A stretch of DNA of 64,000 nucleotides from Novosphingobium resinovorum (lineage in GTDB: Bacteria > Pseudomonadota > Alphaproteobacteria > Sphingomonadales > Sphingomonadaceae): NCBI RefSeq assembly GCF_001742225.1, contig NZ_CP017076.1, positions 496,001-560,000 of the forward strand, read 5' to 3'. Shown here in pieces: positions 1-9,681 of this stretch. The first letter of the stretch is position 1. Every line of letters begins with the position of its first letter. The translations under genes were made by a program, and so were the position numbers. The notes beneath the pieces are model-generated. The model was not told the origin of the DNA, searched no databases, and saw nothing but the letters and a program-made list of their open reading frames with translations.

Positions 1-2
1 AG

Positions 3-452
3 GCGCACGGCATCATCGTCTACCGCTCGCGCCTGACCCGCGAGGCCGGGGTGCCCGACGGCGCCGTAGCGCTCGCGCGGCCGTGGCATCCGACAACGCG
101 CTTCGCCGACGGGCGCTATGCCGACCCTGCGGCCGTCGGACAGGCGATCTTCATCGACTGCTTCATGGACCGGCATATCCACCCGGACCACTGGACGACG
201 ATGAACGGCACCGCCCGCGACGGCACCATGACCGGGGTGTTCCGACCGCAGGACTCCCGCTTCTGGGAGACCGGCTCCCACGGCCCCGGCGCGAAGGCGC
301 GCGATATCGGTATGACCTGGCGCGAGACCACAGGCATCGACGCTATCCGGCGCGATATCCTTGCCGGGTGGAGCCTGCAGGACGAAGCGCGTCGAACCCG
401 CGCCGGAACGAAGGCGACCCGTGCACGGCCCCGCAGGACTATGGCAAAATAA
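3..452 (+). CDS. Pectinesterase family protein, C-terminal fragment (cut by left edge)
   Basis: The frame is open from base 3 to the TAA at 450-452, so the N-terminus lies outside the window. The visible 149 residues resemble the C-terminal part of bacterial pectinesterases (carbohydrate esterase family 8): an LARPWHPT stretch corresponding to the family LGRPW motif, then DGRYADP, HPDHWTTMNGTARDG and RPQDSRFWE. Pectinesterases de-esterify the methyl esters of homogalacturonan, normally outside the cytoplasm; a signal peptide cannot be judged here. The last ~25 residues are basic and low-complexity and may not be conserved. Nothing else in the window is clearly pectin-related, so its cluster probably lies to the left. 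Family assignment is confident; substrate is inferred. Confidence 0.8.
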   Translation, partial: AHGIIVYRSRLTREAGVPDGAVALARPWHPTTRFADGRYADPAAVGQAIFIDCFMDRHIHPDHWTTMNGTARDGTMTGVFRPQDSRFWETGSHGPGAKARDIGMTWRETTGIDAIRRDILAGWSLQDEARRTRAGTKATRARPRRTMAK

Positions 453-501
453 TTAACCATTGTCGGCCAGACTGACTCCCGGCTGACCGGGCTGGGAGCC
501 G

Positions 502-2319
502 ATGACCGAGTTACAGAATACGATCCTCGAGATGATCGCCAAAGGCGAGACACTGGCGGACACAGCCTTGCGGCTGTGCCTCGAAGTCGAGCGCCTCGTT
601 CCCGACGTAGTCTGTTCGGTCGTTACGGTGGACCAGCTGGGCCGCCTTCACACGCTCGCCGCCCCCAGTCTTCCGCAAAGCTTCTGCGCGGCCATCGAGG
701 GACTCGGCATCGGCCCCGAAGTCGGCACCTGCGGCACCGCGGCCCATCGCGGGCAGGAGATCACCACCGCCGACATCGCCAACGATCCACGCTGGGCGGA
801 CTTCAAGCACCTTGTCCTGCCGCTGGGCATCAAGGCCTGCTGGTCGCACCCGATATTCGACGCCCGCCGCCGCGCCGTCGCCACCTTCGCTTTCTACTAC
901 CGCGAGAAACGCGGCCCGTCGCAGCTCGAGCGCGAGATCGTCGAGCGCTGCGTCCACGTATGCGCGATCGCGCTCGACCGGCACCGGCGCGTGGTCGAAT
1001 ACGAGCGGCGCGCCAATACCGACGCGCTCACCGGCCTCGCCAATCGCGGAGCCTTCAATGCCGCCCTGCACCACCTCGATGCCGCCAGGCCGGGTAGCTG
1101 GGCGCTGTTCCTGCTCGACCTCGACAACCTCAAGTTCGTCAACGACACCTTCGGACACCGCGCGGGCGATCTCCTGCTCCGGCAAGTTGCCGACCGCCTG
1201 ACCATCGCCGCCTTCCCCGACCGCGCCTACCGCATCGGCGGAGACGAATTCGCGATCGTGGTAGAGAGCGAGGCGGCGCTGCGCGATCTCGAACGCACGG
1301 CGCAGACATATCTGGACGAAATCTCCTCGACCGCCAATTGCGGGGGCAACGTCGTGTCCCCGGGGGCCACGATTGGCCTCGCCGAGTGCTCGCTGGCCGA
1401 CACCACGGCCGAGCAGGTGCGCCAGAACGCCGACTTCGCACTCTATCACGCCAAGGAGACGGGGCGCGGCGGCTTCGTGCGCTACTGGCCGGGCATCGGA
1501 ACGCGGATGACCCGGCGTCTCACCGCGATCCGCGACGTTAACGCAGCCCTGCGCGAGAACCGGATAGAGGCGCACTACCAACCCGTCGTCGATATACGCA
1601 GCGGCGAGGTCGTCGGCCTCGAGGCGCTGTCCCGCATGCGCATCGGCGAACAGGCCGTGCCCGCCGCCTCGTTCCACGAAGCGACGACCGATTCCCACAT
1701 CGCACGCACTCTCACCCAGCGCATGATGGCATCGGTCGCGCGCGATATCCGTGAATGGCTTGCGGCGGGGATCGCTGTCCCGCAAGTCAGCATCAACGTC
1801 TCGTCCGCCGACTTCCACGGCGCCTCGATCTACGGTCTGCTGAGCAATACCTTCGAACGCGAAGGGGTGCCGCTGAGCCACGTCAGTCTGGAAGTGACCG
1901 AATCCGTCTACATGGACGAGGCGGGCGTCGTGCGGAAATCGGTGGAAGCCCTGCGCGCCAAGGGGCTGAAGGTGGCCCTCGACGATTTCGGCACCGGCTA
2001 CGCCTCGCTCACGCACCTGATGAGCGTGCCGGTGGACTACATCAAGATCGACAAGTCCTTCGTCGATCGCATCGTTTCGCATGCCCCCAGCCAGATCATC
2101 GTCGAGGGGATAATCGACATCGCGACGAAGCTCGGAATCCGTGTCATCGCCGAAGGGATCGAGACGGCCGGACAGGCACGCAAGCTGATGGCGCTTGGGT
2201 GTACGCTGGGTCAGGGTTTCTTCTATTCCCGTGCCGTACCGAGCGATGCGGCGGCGGTCCTGATGGCCGCGCATCCACGCGGGCGAGGAATCACACTGGC
2301 CGGCGGACGGTTACAATAG
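502..2319 (+). CDS. GAF-GGDEF-EAL c-di-GMP signalling protein
   Basis: A 605-residue soluble protein with three domains: GAF sensor (about 1-165), GGDEF (about 172-330) and EAL (about 345-595). The GGDEF motif is intact at residues 246-250 (RIGGDEF), so cyclase activity is possible, but the RxxD inhibitory site is missing: AFPD stands where RxxD is expected. The phosphodiesterase domain has its EAL signature at 374-376 and the later EVTES, DDFGTG, KIDKSF and AEGIE motifs, so it looks catalytically competent. No membrane segment is seen. The ATG at 502 is preceded by GGGAG. It stands directly upstream of a kinase/REC-GGDEF operon, so this locus both makes and degrades c-di-GMP. Whether cyclase or hydrolase activity dominates cannot be read from the sequence. 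Confidence 0.93.
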   Translation: MTELQNTILEMIAKGETLADTALRLCLEVERLVPDVVCSVVTVDQLGRLHTLAAPSLPQSFCAAIEGLGIGPEVGTCGTAAHRGQEITTADIANDPRWADFKHLVLPLGIKACWSHPIFDARRRAVATFAFYYREKRGPSQLEREIVERCVHVCAIALDRHRRVVEYERRANTDALTGLANRGAFNAALHHLDAARPGSWALFLLDLDNLKFVNDTFGHRAGDLLLRQVADRLTIAAFPDRAYRIGGDEFAIVVESEAALRDLERTAQTYLDEISSTANCGGNVVSPGATIGLAECSLADTTAEQVRQNADFALYHAKETGRGGFVRYWPGIGTRMTRRLTAIRDVNAALRENRIEAHYQPVVDIRSGEVVGLEALSRMRIGEQAVPAASFHEATTDSHIARTLTQRMMASVARDIREWLAAGIAVPQVSINVSSADFHGASIYGLLSNTFEREGVPLSHVSLEVTESVYMDEAGVVRKSVEALRAKGLKVALDDFGTGYASLTHLMSVPVDYIKIDKSFVDRIVSHAPSQIIVEGIIDIATKLGIRVIAEGIETAGQARKLMALGCTLGQGFFYSRAVPSDAAAVLMAAHPRGRGITLAGGRLQ

Positions 2320-2393
2320 TGAAATGTGCCGGATCGAACGGGAATCCTGCACCTCTTTAACCAAAAATAGCCATAGTCTCGTAGGCGGTGGGC

Positions 2394-2792
2394 ATGATTT
2401 CTTGGACAATACATCGTCGGGCGGAGTCGCGTGCTTGCGCGTCGCGGAAAGGCCCTTCCCCGCAAGGTGGCCTGCGCGACTTCTTACCCGCTGCCGGACT
2501 GCTCGCCGCGGGGCTCGTCGGACTGACGGCTGGCTGGCTGCTTTCGGGCACGCAGTCGGGCCAATACCTCGTGGTCATGGCGCCGACCTCCTCCTTGGTC
2601 GATAGCGTCAATCTCGTCACCCGGACCGGCGGCCGCCTCGCAGCCACCAGTTCGCTGCCCAATGTCGTGATAGCCGGGTCTTCCCAGGCCCACTTCGCCG
2701 CGTCGCTTCGCAAGGCGGGCGCGTGGCTCGCTGTTTCCGTTCCGGCCGTCGCGGGATGCGGCGCCCCTTCTTCGCAGGAGCAGACCTCTTGA
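2394..2792 (+). CDS. Small single-span membrane protein, first gene of kinase operon
   Basis: A 132-residue protein of unknown function. A basic N-terminus is followed by one hydrophobic segment ([20 protein letters not shown]), then a region rich in Ser, Thr and Ala that is likely periplasmic, ending in [12 protein letters not shown]. The stop codon TGA at 2790-2792 overlaps the TTG start of the histidine kinase gene at 2789, so the two are translationally coupled. ATG 2394 is preferred because GGCGG and GGTGGG lie just upstream; a GTG at 2388 is an in-frame alternative. Position suggests an accessory or ligand-sensing partner of the kinase, but that is inference from neighbourhood alone. 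I do not recognise the family. Confidence 0.65.
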   Translation: MISWTIHRRAESRACASRKGPSPQGGLRDFLPAAGLLAAGLVGLTAGWLLSGTQSGQYLVVMAPTSSLVDSVNLVTRTGGRLAATSSLPNVVIAGSSQAHFAASLRKAGAWLAVSVPAVAGCGAPSSQEQTS

Positions 2793-5587
2793 ACGTCGAA
2801 CTCGACCAACTGCGCCGCAAGTCCGGGCGCCTGCTCCTCTGGCTATTCTGGGCGCACGTGCCCCTCTTCGCCGTGGTGGCGCTGCTGACGAGCCACAATG
2901 CGCTCGCCGCCGCGCTGGCCGGCACCCTGGTGGCGGGCAGCTACCACGTGATGTGGCTGCGGCACGGCATCGCGCCCGCGACGCGCTACCTCTCCGCCGT
3001 GGCGCTGATGGCGGAACCGGCGATCCTGCTCGTCCTGCTGCGCGGCCATCCGTGGCAGATGGACATGCACATGTACTTCTTCGCCATGCTGACGCTGACC
3101 ATCGGCTGGTGCGATCGCCGCGCCGTTCTGGTCGCCGCGACCGCCGTGGCGCTGCATCACCTGTTGCTGCTCTACCTGCTGCCCTCGGTCGTTTTCGCGG
3201 GCGGGGGCAACCTCGGCCGCGTGCTGCTCCATGCCGTCATCGTCACCTTCCAGGCGAGCGTGCTGGTGCTGCTGAGCGACCAGCTGGTGGAATCCTTCGC
3301 CCTGCGCGAACGCACCCGCGAAGCGGAAGAGGCGAGCCGCGCCAAGAGCATGTTCCTGGCCAACATGAGCCATGAAATCCGCACGCCGATGAACGCGATC
3401 CTCGGCTTCTGCCACCTGATCGGCCGAACCGACCTCGACCCCAAGCAGAAGGACTACGTCTCCAAGATCGGGCAGGCGGGCATGTCGCTGCTGCGCCTGA
3501 TCAACGACATCCTCGACTTCTCGAAGAACGAAGCTGGCAAGCTGACGCTGGAGGCCAACCCCTTCGACGTGCGCAACGCGGTCGCCAACCAGCTGCAGCT
3601 GGTCGCAGGGGATGCCGAGGCCAAGCGGGTCCGCGTGACGTCCGAGATTTCCCGCGCCCTGCCCCATCGCCTGATGGGCGACGAACTGCGCTTCAACCAG
3701 GTGCTGCTCAATCTCGTCAGCAATGCTGTCAAGTTCTCCGAAAACGGCAGCGTCACCGTCGGCCTCGACATCGTCGCGGAAGTCGACGACCAGTTCACCG
3801 TCGAACTGCAGGTACGCGATACCGGCATCGGCATGAACGCCGAGCAGCAGGCGGCGCTGTTCCAGTCCTTCTCGCAGGCGGACAGCTCGACCACCCGGCG
3901 CTTCGGCGGCACCGGCCTCGGCCTCGCGATCTGCCGCCAGATCGTGGAGCAGATGGGTGGCTCGATCCGCGTCGAGAGCGCGCCCGGACAAGGCAGCACC
4001 TTCGTTGCCCGCATGCAGATGGCGCGCGAGGATGAGACCGCCGCGCTTGAGCCGGCCGTGCCTCCGCAGATCCGCGCCCTGCGCGTGCTCGCTGCCGACG
4101 ACAACTCGGCATCGCGTCAGGTCCTTCAGGACATCTTCGCAGGCTGGGAAATCCCGCTCGATCTCGTCGCGTCGGGTGACGAAGCACTCAGCGCCATCCG
4201 CGGCGCGGACGAGGCCGGCCATGCCTACGACCTCGTTCTGCTGGACTGGAAGATGCCCGGCATGAACGGCCTCCAGACGGTCGAGGCGATGCAGGCGATG
4301 GATCATGCCGCGCCGCTGCCCCGCACCCTCATCGTCACCGCTTACGGCGCCGACAGCCTGCTGCCCGGCGGCACCCCCGCCCACGTCGCCGCGGTCCTGA
4401 CCAAGCCGATCGCACCCCGCGCGCTGCTGGAGACGATCATCGAGGTGGCCTCGCAAGATGCCGGACCGGCCGGCGATGCCACTCCGGAAGATGCACCAAG
4501 CGTGGCGGCCCAGTTCCAGGGCGCGCGCGTGCTGCTGGTCGAGGACAACGAGATCAACCGCGAAATCGCCATCGAACTGCTTACGCAGGCCGGTCTGGTG
4601 GTGGACCAGGCGGAAAACGGCCGCATCGGCTGCGACCGCGTGCAAGCCGCCAACGGAAACTACGCGGCCGTCCTCATGGACGTGCAGATGCCGGAAATGG
4701 ACGGCATTGCCGCAACCCGCCTGATCCGCGAGACATGGTCCGCAGACCGCCTGCCGATCATCGCCATGACCGCCCACGCGCACGAGGAAGAGCGCCAGCG
4801 CTGCCTCAACGCGGGGATGAACGATCATATCTCCAAGCCCGTCGATCCGGCCATGCTGATGCGCACGCTCGAGCGTTGGCTGAGGCCGGTCGCCACCGGA
4901 ATGCCGGTGGCGACACCCGCTCCGGTCGTCGTGGCGGCGCAAGCTCCCGTACAGGACGTCGTCCTGCCAGAGACCCTGCTGCCGTTCGACTTGCGCGCGG
5001 CCCTGCTGCGGGTGAACGGCAAGGCCTCGCTCCTGCGCAAGCTCATCATCACCTTCGGCGAGACTTATGCGAACGTCGGGCAGGACCTGCGCACCCATAT
5101 CGCTGGCGGCCTGCTCGCCGACGCGCGCCGCCTTGCGCACAGCCTCAAGGGCGTGGCAGGTTCGCTGGAACTGCCGGACATCCAACGCTCGGCGGCAGAG
5201 ATCGAGCGGATGCTCGCCGATGGGGATGCGCTGCAGGCGCAGTCCGCGATCGTCGACCTCGAGACGCTGCTGGCTCCGGCCGTCGCCGCCGCGCGCAGCC
5301 TCACTGCGAACCGCACGGCAGCCGCCCCGGCGACCGAGGGGGATCGCGACATGAGCGCAGCGGCGGCGGCACGCGACGAATTGCGTGGCCTGCTGCGTCG
5401 CCGCAGCCTCGGCGCGAGGGCCAGCTTCGGGCGCTACGCCGCCGCGATCGGCCTCAACGACGACGAGCGCGCGGCACACCCGGTAAATCGCGCCCTTGAG
5501 AAACTCGACTACGATACGGCAATCGACCTCCTCGACGCGGAAGAAGCCGCCGCCGAGACAGTCGACCAGGCAGGAGCAGCGGCATGA
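2789..5587 (+). CDS. Membrane hybrid histidine kinase (HisKA-HATPase-REC-REC-HPt)
   Basis: About 932 residues if translation starts at TTG 2789, which has AGGAG at 2776-2780 and overlaps the upstream stop. The N-terminus has roughly six hydrophobic segments, with an HMYFFA...HHLLL pattern like a membrane sensor region seen in some chemoreceptors. Then comes HisKA with the phospho-acceptor His195 ([11 protein letters not shown]) and HATPase ([21 protein letters not shown]). Receiver 1 has Asp486 (LLDWKMPG), receiver 2 has Asp631 ([10 protein letters not shown]), and a C-terminal HPt domain has His784 (LAHSLKG). All phosphorelay residues are present. The adjacent REC-GGDEF gene overlaps by 4 bases and is the obvious output, linking the relay to c-di-GMP. 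An upstream ATG at 2723 is open but lies inside the previous gene. Confidence 0.93.
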   Translation: MNVELDQLRRKSGRLLLWLFWAHVPLFAVVALLTSHNALAAALAGTLVAGSYHVMWLRHGIAPATRYLSAVALMAEPAILLVLLRGHPWQMDMHMYFFAMLTLTIGWCDRRAVLVAATAVALHHLLLLYLLPSVVFAGGGNLGRVLLHAVIVTFQASVLVLLSDQLVESFALRERTREAEEASRAKSMFLANMSHEIRTPMNAILGFCHLIGRTDLDPKQKDYVSKIGQAGMSLLRLINDILDFSKNEAGKLTLEANPFDVRNAVANQLQLVAGDAEAKRVRVTSEISRALPHRLMGDELRFNQVLLNLVSNAVKFSENGSVTVGLDIVAEVDDQFTVELQVRDTGIGMNAEQQAALFQSFSQADSSTTRRFGGTGLGLAICRQIVEQMGGSIRVESAPGQGSTFVARMQMAREDETAALEPAVPPQIRALRVLAADDNSASRQVLQDIFAGWEIPLDLVASGDEALSAIRGADEAGHAYDLVLLDWKMPGMNGLQTVEAMQAMDHAAPLPRTLIVTAYGADSLLPGGTPAHVAAVLTKPIAPRALLETIIEVASQDAGPAGDATPEDAPSVAAQFQGARVLLVEDNEINREIAIELLTQAGLVVDQAENGRIGCDRVQAANGNYAAVLMDVQMPEMDGIAATRLIRETWSADRLPIIAMTAHAHEEERQRCLNAGMNDHISKPVDPAMLMRTLERWLRPVATGMPVATPAPVVVAAQAPVQDVVLPETLLPFDLRAALLRVNGKASLLRKLIITFGETYANVGQDLRTHIAGGLLADARRLAHSLKGVAGSLELPDIQRSAAEIERMLADGDALQAQSAIVDLETLLAPAVAAARSLTANRTAAAPATEGDRDMSAAAAARDELRGLLRRRSLGARASFGRYAAAIGLNDDERAAHPVNRALEKLDYDTAIDLLDAEEAAAETVDQAGAAA

Positions 5588-6513
5588 GCAGGGGCACGAT
5601 CCTCATCGTCGACGACGAGGTCTCGAATATCGAGATCATGAATGCGGTGCTGGAGGACGACTACGAAGTCCTGTTCTCCACTTCCGGCCAGCAGGCGCTG
5701 GATACGGCTCGGGCCACGCCGCCCGACCTCATCTTGCTCGACGTGCTGATGCCCGGGATCGACGGCTTCGAAGTATGTCGTCAGATTAAGGATGACCCAC
5801 AACTCGCTGATATTCCCGTGATCTTCACAACGGGACTTGGCGATACCGACCACGAGATGCGCGGCCTGTCGCTGGGCGCGATCGACTATGTGACAAAGCC
5901 GATCCAGCCCGCGATCCTGCGCGCCCGGGTCGGCAACCACATCGAACTCAAGCGCCTGCGTGACCAGTTGGCCAGCATGGCGGTGACCGATGCCCTCACC
6001 GGGCTCAGCAACCGCCGCCAGATGGAGCAGGCGCTCAAGTCCGAGGTGGGGCGCCTCGGCCGTACCGGCGACTGGCTGACGGTCATCATGATCGACATCG
6101 ATTTCTTCAAGCAGTTCAACGATACGTATGGTCACCCGGCCGGAGATCGCTGCATCGTTATGGTCGGCGCGGCGCTTACCCGTGCCGTCAAGCGCGCGTC
6201 CGACCTTCCCGCTCGCTACGGCGGCGAGGAGTTCGCCTGCATTCTCCCCGGTGCCGATCCCGAAGGCGCGGCGCTGGTGGCGCAGGAAATCAGCCTGCAT
6301 GTGCAGTCCCTCAACATCCCGCACGAACGTTCGCAGATCAGCCCGTTCATTACCGTCAGCATTGGCGTCGCCAGTGCCCGCTGCCTGCCGGACATGACCC
6401 CCGAGATGTGGATGAAGGAGGCGGACCGCCAACTCTACCTAAGCAAGCAGCAAGGCCGGAACCGCGTAACCTCGACCGAGTTCGGTGCGGTCGTGGACAA
6501 CCTGCAGGCCTGA
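5584..6513 (+). CDS. Response regulator with GGDEF output (REC-GGEEF diguanylate cyclase)
   Basis: A PleD-like 309-residue protein. The receiver domain (about 1-125) carries the acidic pair in IVDDE and the phospho-acceptor Asp53 (LLDVLMPG). The GGDEF domain carries an active GGEEF motif at 213-217 and the allosteric inhibitory site RASD at 204-207, exactly five residues upstream, so c-di-GMP product inhibition is expected. The ATG overlaps the kinase stop codon (ATGA), so kinase and regulator are co-translated. The likely pathway is kinase, HPt, this receiver, then c-di-GMP synthesis, opposed by the EAL protein at 502-2319. Confidence 0.94.
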   Translation: MSRGTILIVDDEVSNIEIMNAVLEDDYEVLFSTSGQQALDTARATPPDLILLDVLMPGIDGFEVCRQIKDDPQLADIPVIFTTGLGDTDHEMRGLSLGAIDYVTKPIQPAILRARVGNHIELKRLRDQLASMAVTDALTGLSNRRQMEQALKSEVGRLGRTGDWLTVIMIDIDFFKQFNDTYGHPAGDRCIVMVGAALTRAVKRASDLPARYGGEEFACILPGADPEGAALVAQEISLHVQSLNIPHERSQISPFITVSIGVASARCLPDMTPEMWMKEADRQLYLSKQQGRNRVTSTEFGAVVDNLQA

Positions 6514-6693
6514 ACAGCCACCCCCCGCGCTCGACATATTCACAGACAGGGGATTTCAAAACTGAATTGCATATAAAAACATGATTTTTCATATAGATAT
6601 GGTAAATTTATGCTAACATTTTGAGATATACGCTGCAATGCTATAAGCAACCTGACGTAATTATCTTATCATGTTGAAAATAAAGATATATAG
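6514..6693. other. AT-rich convergent intergenic gap
   Basis: The gap between two converging genes. From about 6535 to 6710 it is strikingly AT-rich, with runs such as CATATAAAAACATG and GATATATAGC, against a GC-rich background. No ORF, clear hairpin terminator or RNA gene was recognised. It marks the border between the signalling block and the catabolic island. Confidence 0.5.
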
Positions 6694-7920
6694 CTATATC
6701 ATAAGGAAAGGCTCGCTGCGGTCGTTCAACGGTTCGCAGCCGTCTTCGGTGATCAGCCACAAGTCCTCGAGGTGCACGTTCCCGGTGGCGTCGAGGTGCA
6801 GCACGGGGCAATCGACGCTGACGACCATGTTTGCCTCGACACGGTGGTCGCCCTTCTCGAAGTTGAGCGCACCGCCCTTGAACGCCTCGTCGGTATGGAA
6901 CAAGCCGACGCTGTGCGTGGCGCAGGAGACGGCCACATCGTAGCCGCCGCGTGCCACCGCATCATGCCCGATCCGGCGGATATCGGAGTAGTGAAGTCCG
7001 GGGCGCAGTTCACGGGCGATGGCATCGTTGGCGCAGACAGCCGCCTCCACCATCCGCATGACGATGGGATCGGGCGTGCCGACGAATACCGTCCGCCCGA
7101 AATCGCCGTGATATCCGGCGTAGTGGCTGACCGCATCGATCTGGAAGCTGCGTCCGTCCCTGATCACGCCGTCCCGTCGCCGCATGGCCATGCTGTCGGT
7201 CGAGACGAAGAGGGGTATGCCGCCGCGCCGCCCGGTCTCGGCGAAGAAGGCGAGCCGCAGCTCCTCGTACGTCGATCCCGCTCGCATCGACAGGATCGCC
7301 GCGCGGGCGGCTTCGGCATTGTTGGCGGCGGCATGGCGCATGAGCGCGATCTCGACCGGCGACTTGATCATGCGGATGCTGCGAAGCAGCGGCTCTGCGG
7401 GGAAGCACTTGCCGCTCAGCCCCAGAGCCGCCGCCGCATTCAATGTATCGACGGCAAAGCTCGTCCCATAAGCGGCCACCGCCGCTCTCAGGGCCGACGC
7501 GGCATCGGGATAGGCGGGCCTGCGCGAGAGCACGCCCAGTGTTGCAGTCCGGCTGATCATGTCCAGCGGATCGGCGCGCCCGCCCGGCGGTTCGTCGAGG
7601 AAAATCGGCGCTGCAGCGTCGCCCTCCAGTCCCTCGGGCGCGGTATAGAGGAAGATGTCGAGCGGGCCGTCCTCGGCCGGGTCTTCGACGTCGTGGAGAT
7701 AATGGATGAACTGGCTGGTGATCAGGATCACCGGCTGATCGGCCGCCGCCGGGACGACCGCCAGGACCGCGCCCGACTGGCCCATCAGCACCATCTGCGG
7801 CCAGAAGCCGGTCGCGTGGTAGATGTTCGTCGGGTCGGACAGAACCAGCGCCGACACGCCGCTCTCGGTGAGCACACGTTCGGCGACGGCACGGTTCATC
7901 AGGGGCGCAAGCGCGGGCAT
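6694..7920 (-). CDS. M24-family metallohydrolase (Xaa-Pro peptidase-like), copy A
   Basis: A 408-residue protein with the two-domain layout of prolidase, aminopeptidase P and creatinase: a creatinase-N-like domain (about 1-155) and a pita-bread catalytic domain. Visible metal ligands are Asp in FQIDAVSHY, Asp in GDFGRT, His in THSVGLFHTD and Glu in HLEDLW. The first of the two usual Glu ligands is Asp here (VVSVDCP), as also in copy B at 14012-15184. The gene follows the monooxygenase at 8002-9354 on the same strand and is probably co-transcribed. ATG 7920 has AAGGA about 12 bases upstream; ATG 7944 is an alternative that adds 8 residues. A substrate with a Pro-type or guanidino/amide C-N bond is possible; family membership is firm, substrate is not. 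Confidence 0.88.
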   Translation of the reverse strand: MPALAPLMNRAVAERVLTESGVSALVLSDPTNIYHATGFWPQMVLMGQSGAVLAVVPAAADQPVILITSQFIHYLHDVEDPAEDGPLDIFLYTAPEGLEGDAAAPIFLDEPPGGRADPLDMISRTATLGVLSRRPAYPDAASALRAAVAAYGTSFAVDTLNAAAALGLSGKCFPAEPLLRSIRMIKSPVEIALMRHAAANNAEAARAAILSMRAGSTYEELRLAFFAETGRRGGIPLFVSTDSMAMRRRDGVIRDGRSFQIDAVSHYAGYHGDFGRTVFVGTPDPIVMRMVEAAVCANDAIARELRPGLHYSDIRRIGHDAVARGGYDVAVSCATHSVGLFHTDEAFKGGALNFEKGDHRVEANMVVSVDCPVLHLDATGNVHLEDLWLITEDGCEPLNDRSEPFLMI

Positions 7921-8001
7921 GGGACAGTCGTTTCCTTGAGGCACGGATAAAGGCGCGGCGTCGTCAGCCGACGTGCCGCGCGCAGGACGGGGTTTTACGG
8001 C

Positions 8002-9354
8002 TCACCAGATTTCGGGACGGGACCTCAGGCCGGGATCGAGGTCGAAGGCATTGACGGGAACGGTGAGACCCAGGTTCTCGCGCAAGGTCGCGCCTTCGTA
8101 TTCCCTGCGGAAATGGCCACGATCCTGAAGGATCGGGACGACGTGATCGACGAAGTCCTCCAGCCCGCCCGGCAGGAACGGTGCGGAGATGACGAAGCCG
8201 TCGGCGGCGCCCTGCTTCTCCCACTCTATAAGCGTCCCGGCCACGTCCTCGGCGGTGCCGACGATGGTGTGCCCGGTCCGACCGGCCGCGACCCTGCGCG
8301 CCAGCTCGCGCACCGGCAGGCCCTCGCGCTCCGCCAGTTCGAGCACGCGGTCCCGCGTCGAGTTCTGGCCAGCCAGCGCCGTTTCCGGCAGCGGCGGCAG
8401 CGGACCGTCGGGGTCTGCCTGCGACAGGTCGATATTGCCGAGCAGCCCTTCGAGCTTGGAGATGGCGATCTCGGCCGGGATCAGGTCGTCCAGTTCGTGC
8501 TTGAGATCTTCGGCTTCGGCAAGGGTACGTCCTATGACCGGGGTGACCGCAGGCATGATCTTGAGACCGTCCGGCGTGCGGCCGAACCCGGCCAGTTGCG
8601 CGTGCATCGCGGAGCGGAAGGCCTTCGCCGTCTCGATCGTTGGGTGCGAGGTGAAGATGACTTCGGCGGTCGCTGCGGCGAAGCGCTGGCCGGTGGCCGA
8701 GGCCCCCGCCTGCACCAGGACCGGGTGACCCTGCGGCGGACGCGGTACGGTCAGCGGCCCGGCGACCCTGAAGTTCGTGCCCTCGTGATCGACGGCGCTG
8801 ATACGCGAAGGGTCGGTGTAGCGCCCGCTCGCCTTGTCGGCGACGACGGCGCCTTCCTGCCAGCTGTCCCACAGCTTGCGCGCAACCGCCACGAACTCCT
8901 CCGCGCGGGCGTAGCGATCGCCATGTGCGAGATGGCTGTCGAAACCATAGTTGTGCGCCTCGTTCTCCATGGTGGAGGTCACGATGTTCCAGCCCGCGCG
9001 GCCACGGCTCATGTGATCGAGCGAGGCGAAGCGGCGGGCCAGATCGTAGGGATGGTTGTACGTGGTAGACGCCGTGCCGATCAGGCCGAGGTGCCGTGTT
9101 TCCGCCGCGATCGTCGCCAGCACCACGAGCGGGTCCAGCTTGGGCGTCTCCAGCCCGGCGAAGACCGAAGCGCCCCGGACCGGATGATAGCCGAGGTAGT
9201 CGGCCAGGAAGACGCCGTCGAACAGCCCCTTCTCCGCAGTGCGGCCAAGTGCGCGAAAATAGTCGGCGTCGCACAGCGCATTGTCGGCGGCGCGGGAGTG
9301 ACGCCAACCGGCGATATGGCCACCGGTCTGCATCAGGAACGCAAGCAGTTTCAT
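8002..9354 (-). CDS. NtaA/SnaA/DszA-family FMN-dependent monooxygenase, copy A
   Basis: A 450-residue luciferase-like (LLM) flavin monooxygenase of the nitrilotriacetate/EDTA/dibenzothiophene-sulfone type. Such enzymes use FMNH2 from a separate reductase to cleave C-N or C-S bonds. Family signatures are visible: LIGTASTTYNHPYDLARRF, SLDHMSRGRAGWNIVTS, RPPQGHPVLVQAGAS and a C-terminal DGFVISAPFLPGG...FVDHVVPIL. The start MKLLAFLMQTGGHIAGWR was chosen by matching the N-terminus of its paralogue at 16516; longer upstream frames look non-coding. It heads a minus-strand pair with the M24 gene and is divergent from the TBDR operon. No flavin reductase is seen in the window. Substrate unknown. Confidence 0.9.
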   Translation of the reverse strand: MKLLAFLMQTGGHIAGWRHSRAADNALCDADYFRALGRTAEKGLFDGVFLADYLGYHPVRGASVFAGLETPKLDPLVVLATIAAETRHLGLIGTASTTYNHPYDLARRFASLDHMSRGRAGWNIVTSTMENEAHNYGFDSHLAHGDRYARAEEFVAVARKLWDSWQEGAVVADKASGRYTDPSRISAVDHEGTNFRVAGPLTVPRPPQGHPVLVQAGASATGQRFAAATAEVIFTSHPTIETAKAFRSAMHAQLAGFGRTPDGLKIMPAVTPVIGRTLAEAEDLKHELDDLIPAEIAISKLEGLLGNIDLSQADPDGPLPPLPETALAGQNSTRDRVLELAEREGLPVRELARRVAAGRTGHTIVGTAEDVAGTLIEWEKQGAADGFVISAPFLPGGLEDFVDHVVPILQDRGHFRREYEGATLRENLGLTVPVNAFDLDPGLRSRPEIW

Positions 9355-9681
9355 GACGTCTTTGGCGCCTCGCGTCGAAGAATTGAGCCTGTCGGGGATC
9401 ACCCTCGTCGGGAACGGCGGCCGAAGCCACCCTTGCCCCCTGACATGTGCGGATAACGAGCACGACTTGGCCGCCCACGCCAATCAGGATTCCTTGGAGG
9501 TGATAAGGGGTTCTGATTTCCGAAGCGGAAAAAACCGATGTTACCTTGCACTTATCAAGCGGCGATTTGATGACAGCAAGCCGTCCAGTGCTCGATGCAA
9601 TGCTTAATAAAGAAACACGATAAAAGTTTCACGCAGGAAGAACGATCTCAAAACTCAGACCAATAATGGTCAGGGATCGAA
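9355..9681. promoter_or_regulatory. Divergent promoter region of the first catabolic island
   Basis: A 327-base gap between the monooxygenase (minus) and the TBDR operon (plus). From about 9490 on it is AT-rich relative to the flanks. It contains an inverted repeat ATCAA (9554-9558) and TTGAT (9567-9571) with an 8-base spacer, a plausible but weak operator, perhaps for the LysR regulator at 18854-19762. AGGGA at 9672-9676 is the ribosome-binding site of the TBDR. No ORF with coding character was seen here. Confidence 0.4.

Noticed and set aside
511..2274. Long minus-strand open frame opposite the GAF-GGDEF-EAL gene
   Set aside because: Antisense shadow of a high-GC gene; composition is low-complexity (Arg, Gly, Asp, His rich) and no domain is recognisable.
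2843..5479. Minus-strand open frame of 878 codons opposite the histidine kinase
   Set aside because: Shadow of codon bias; the plus-strand frame has every kinase motif.
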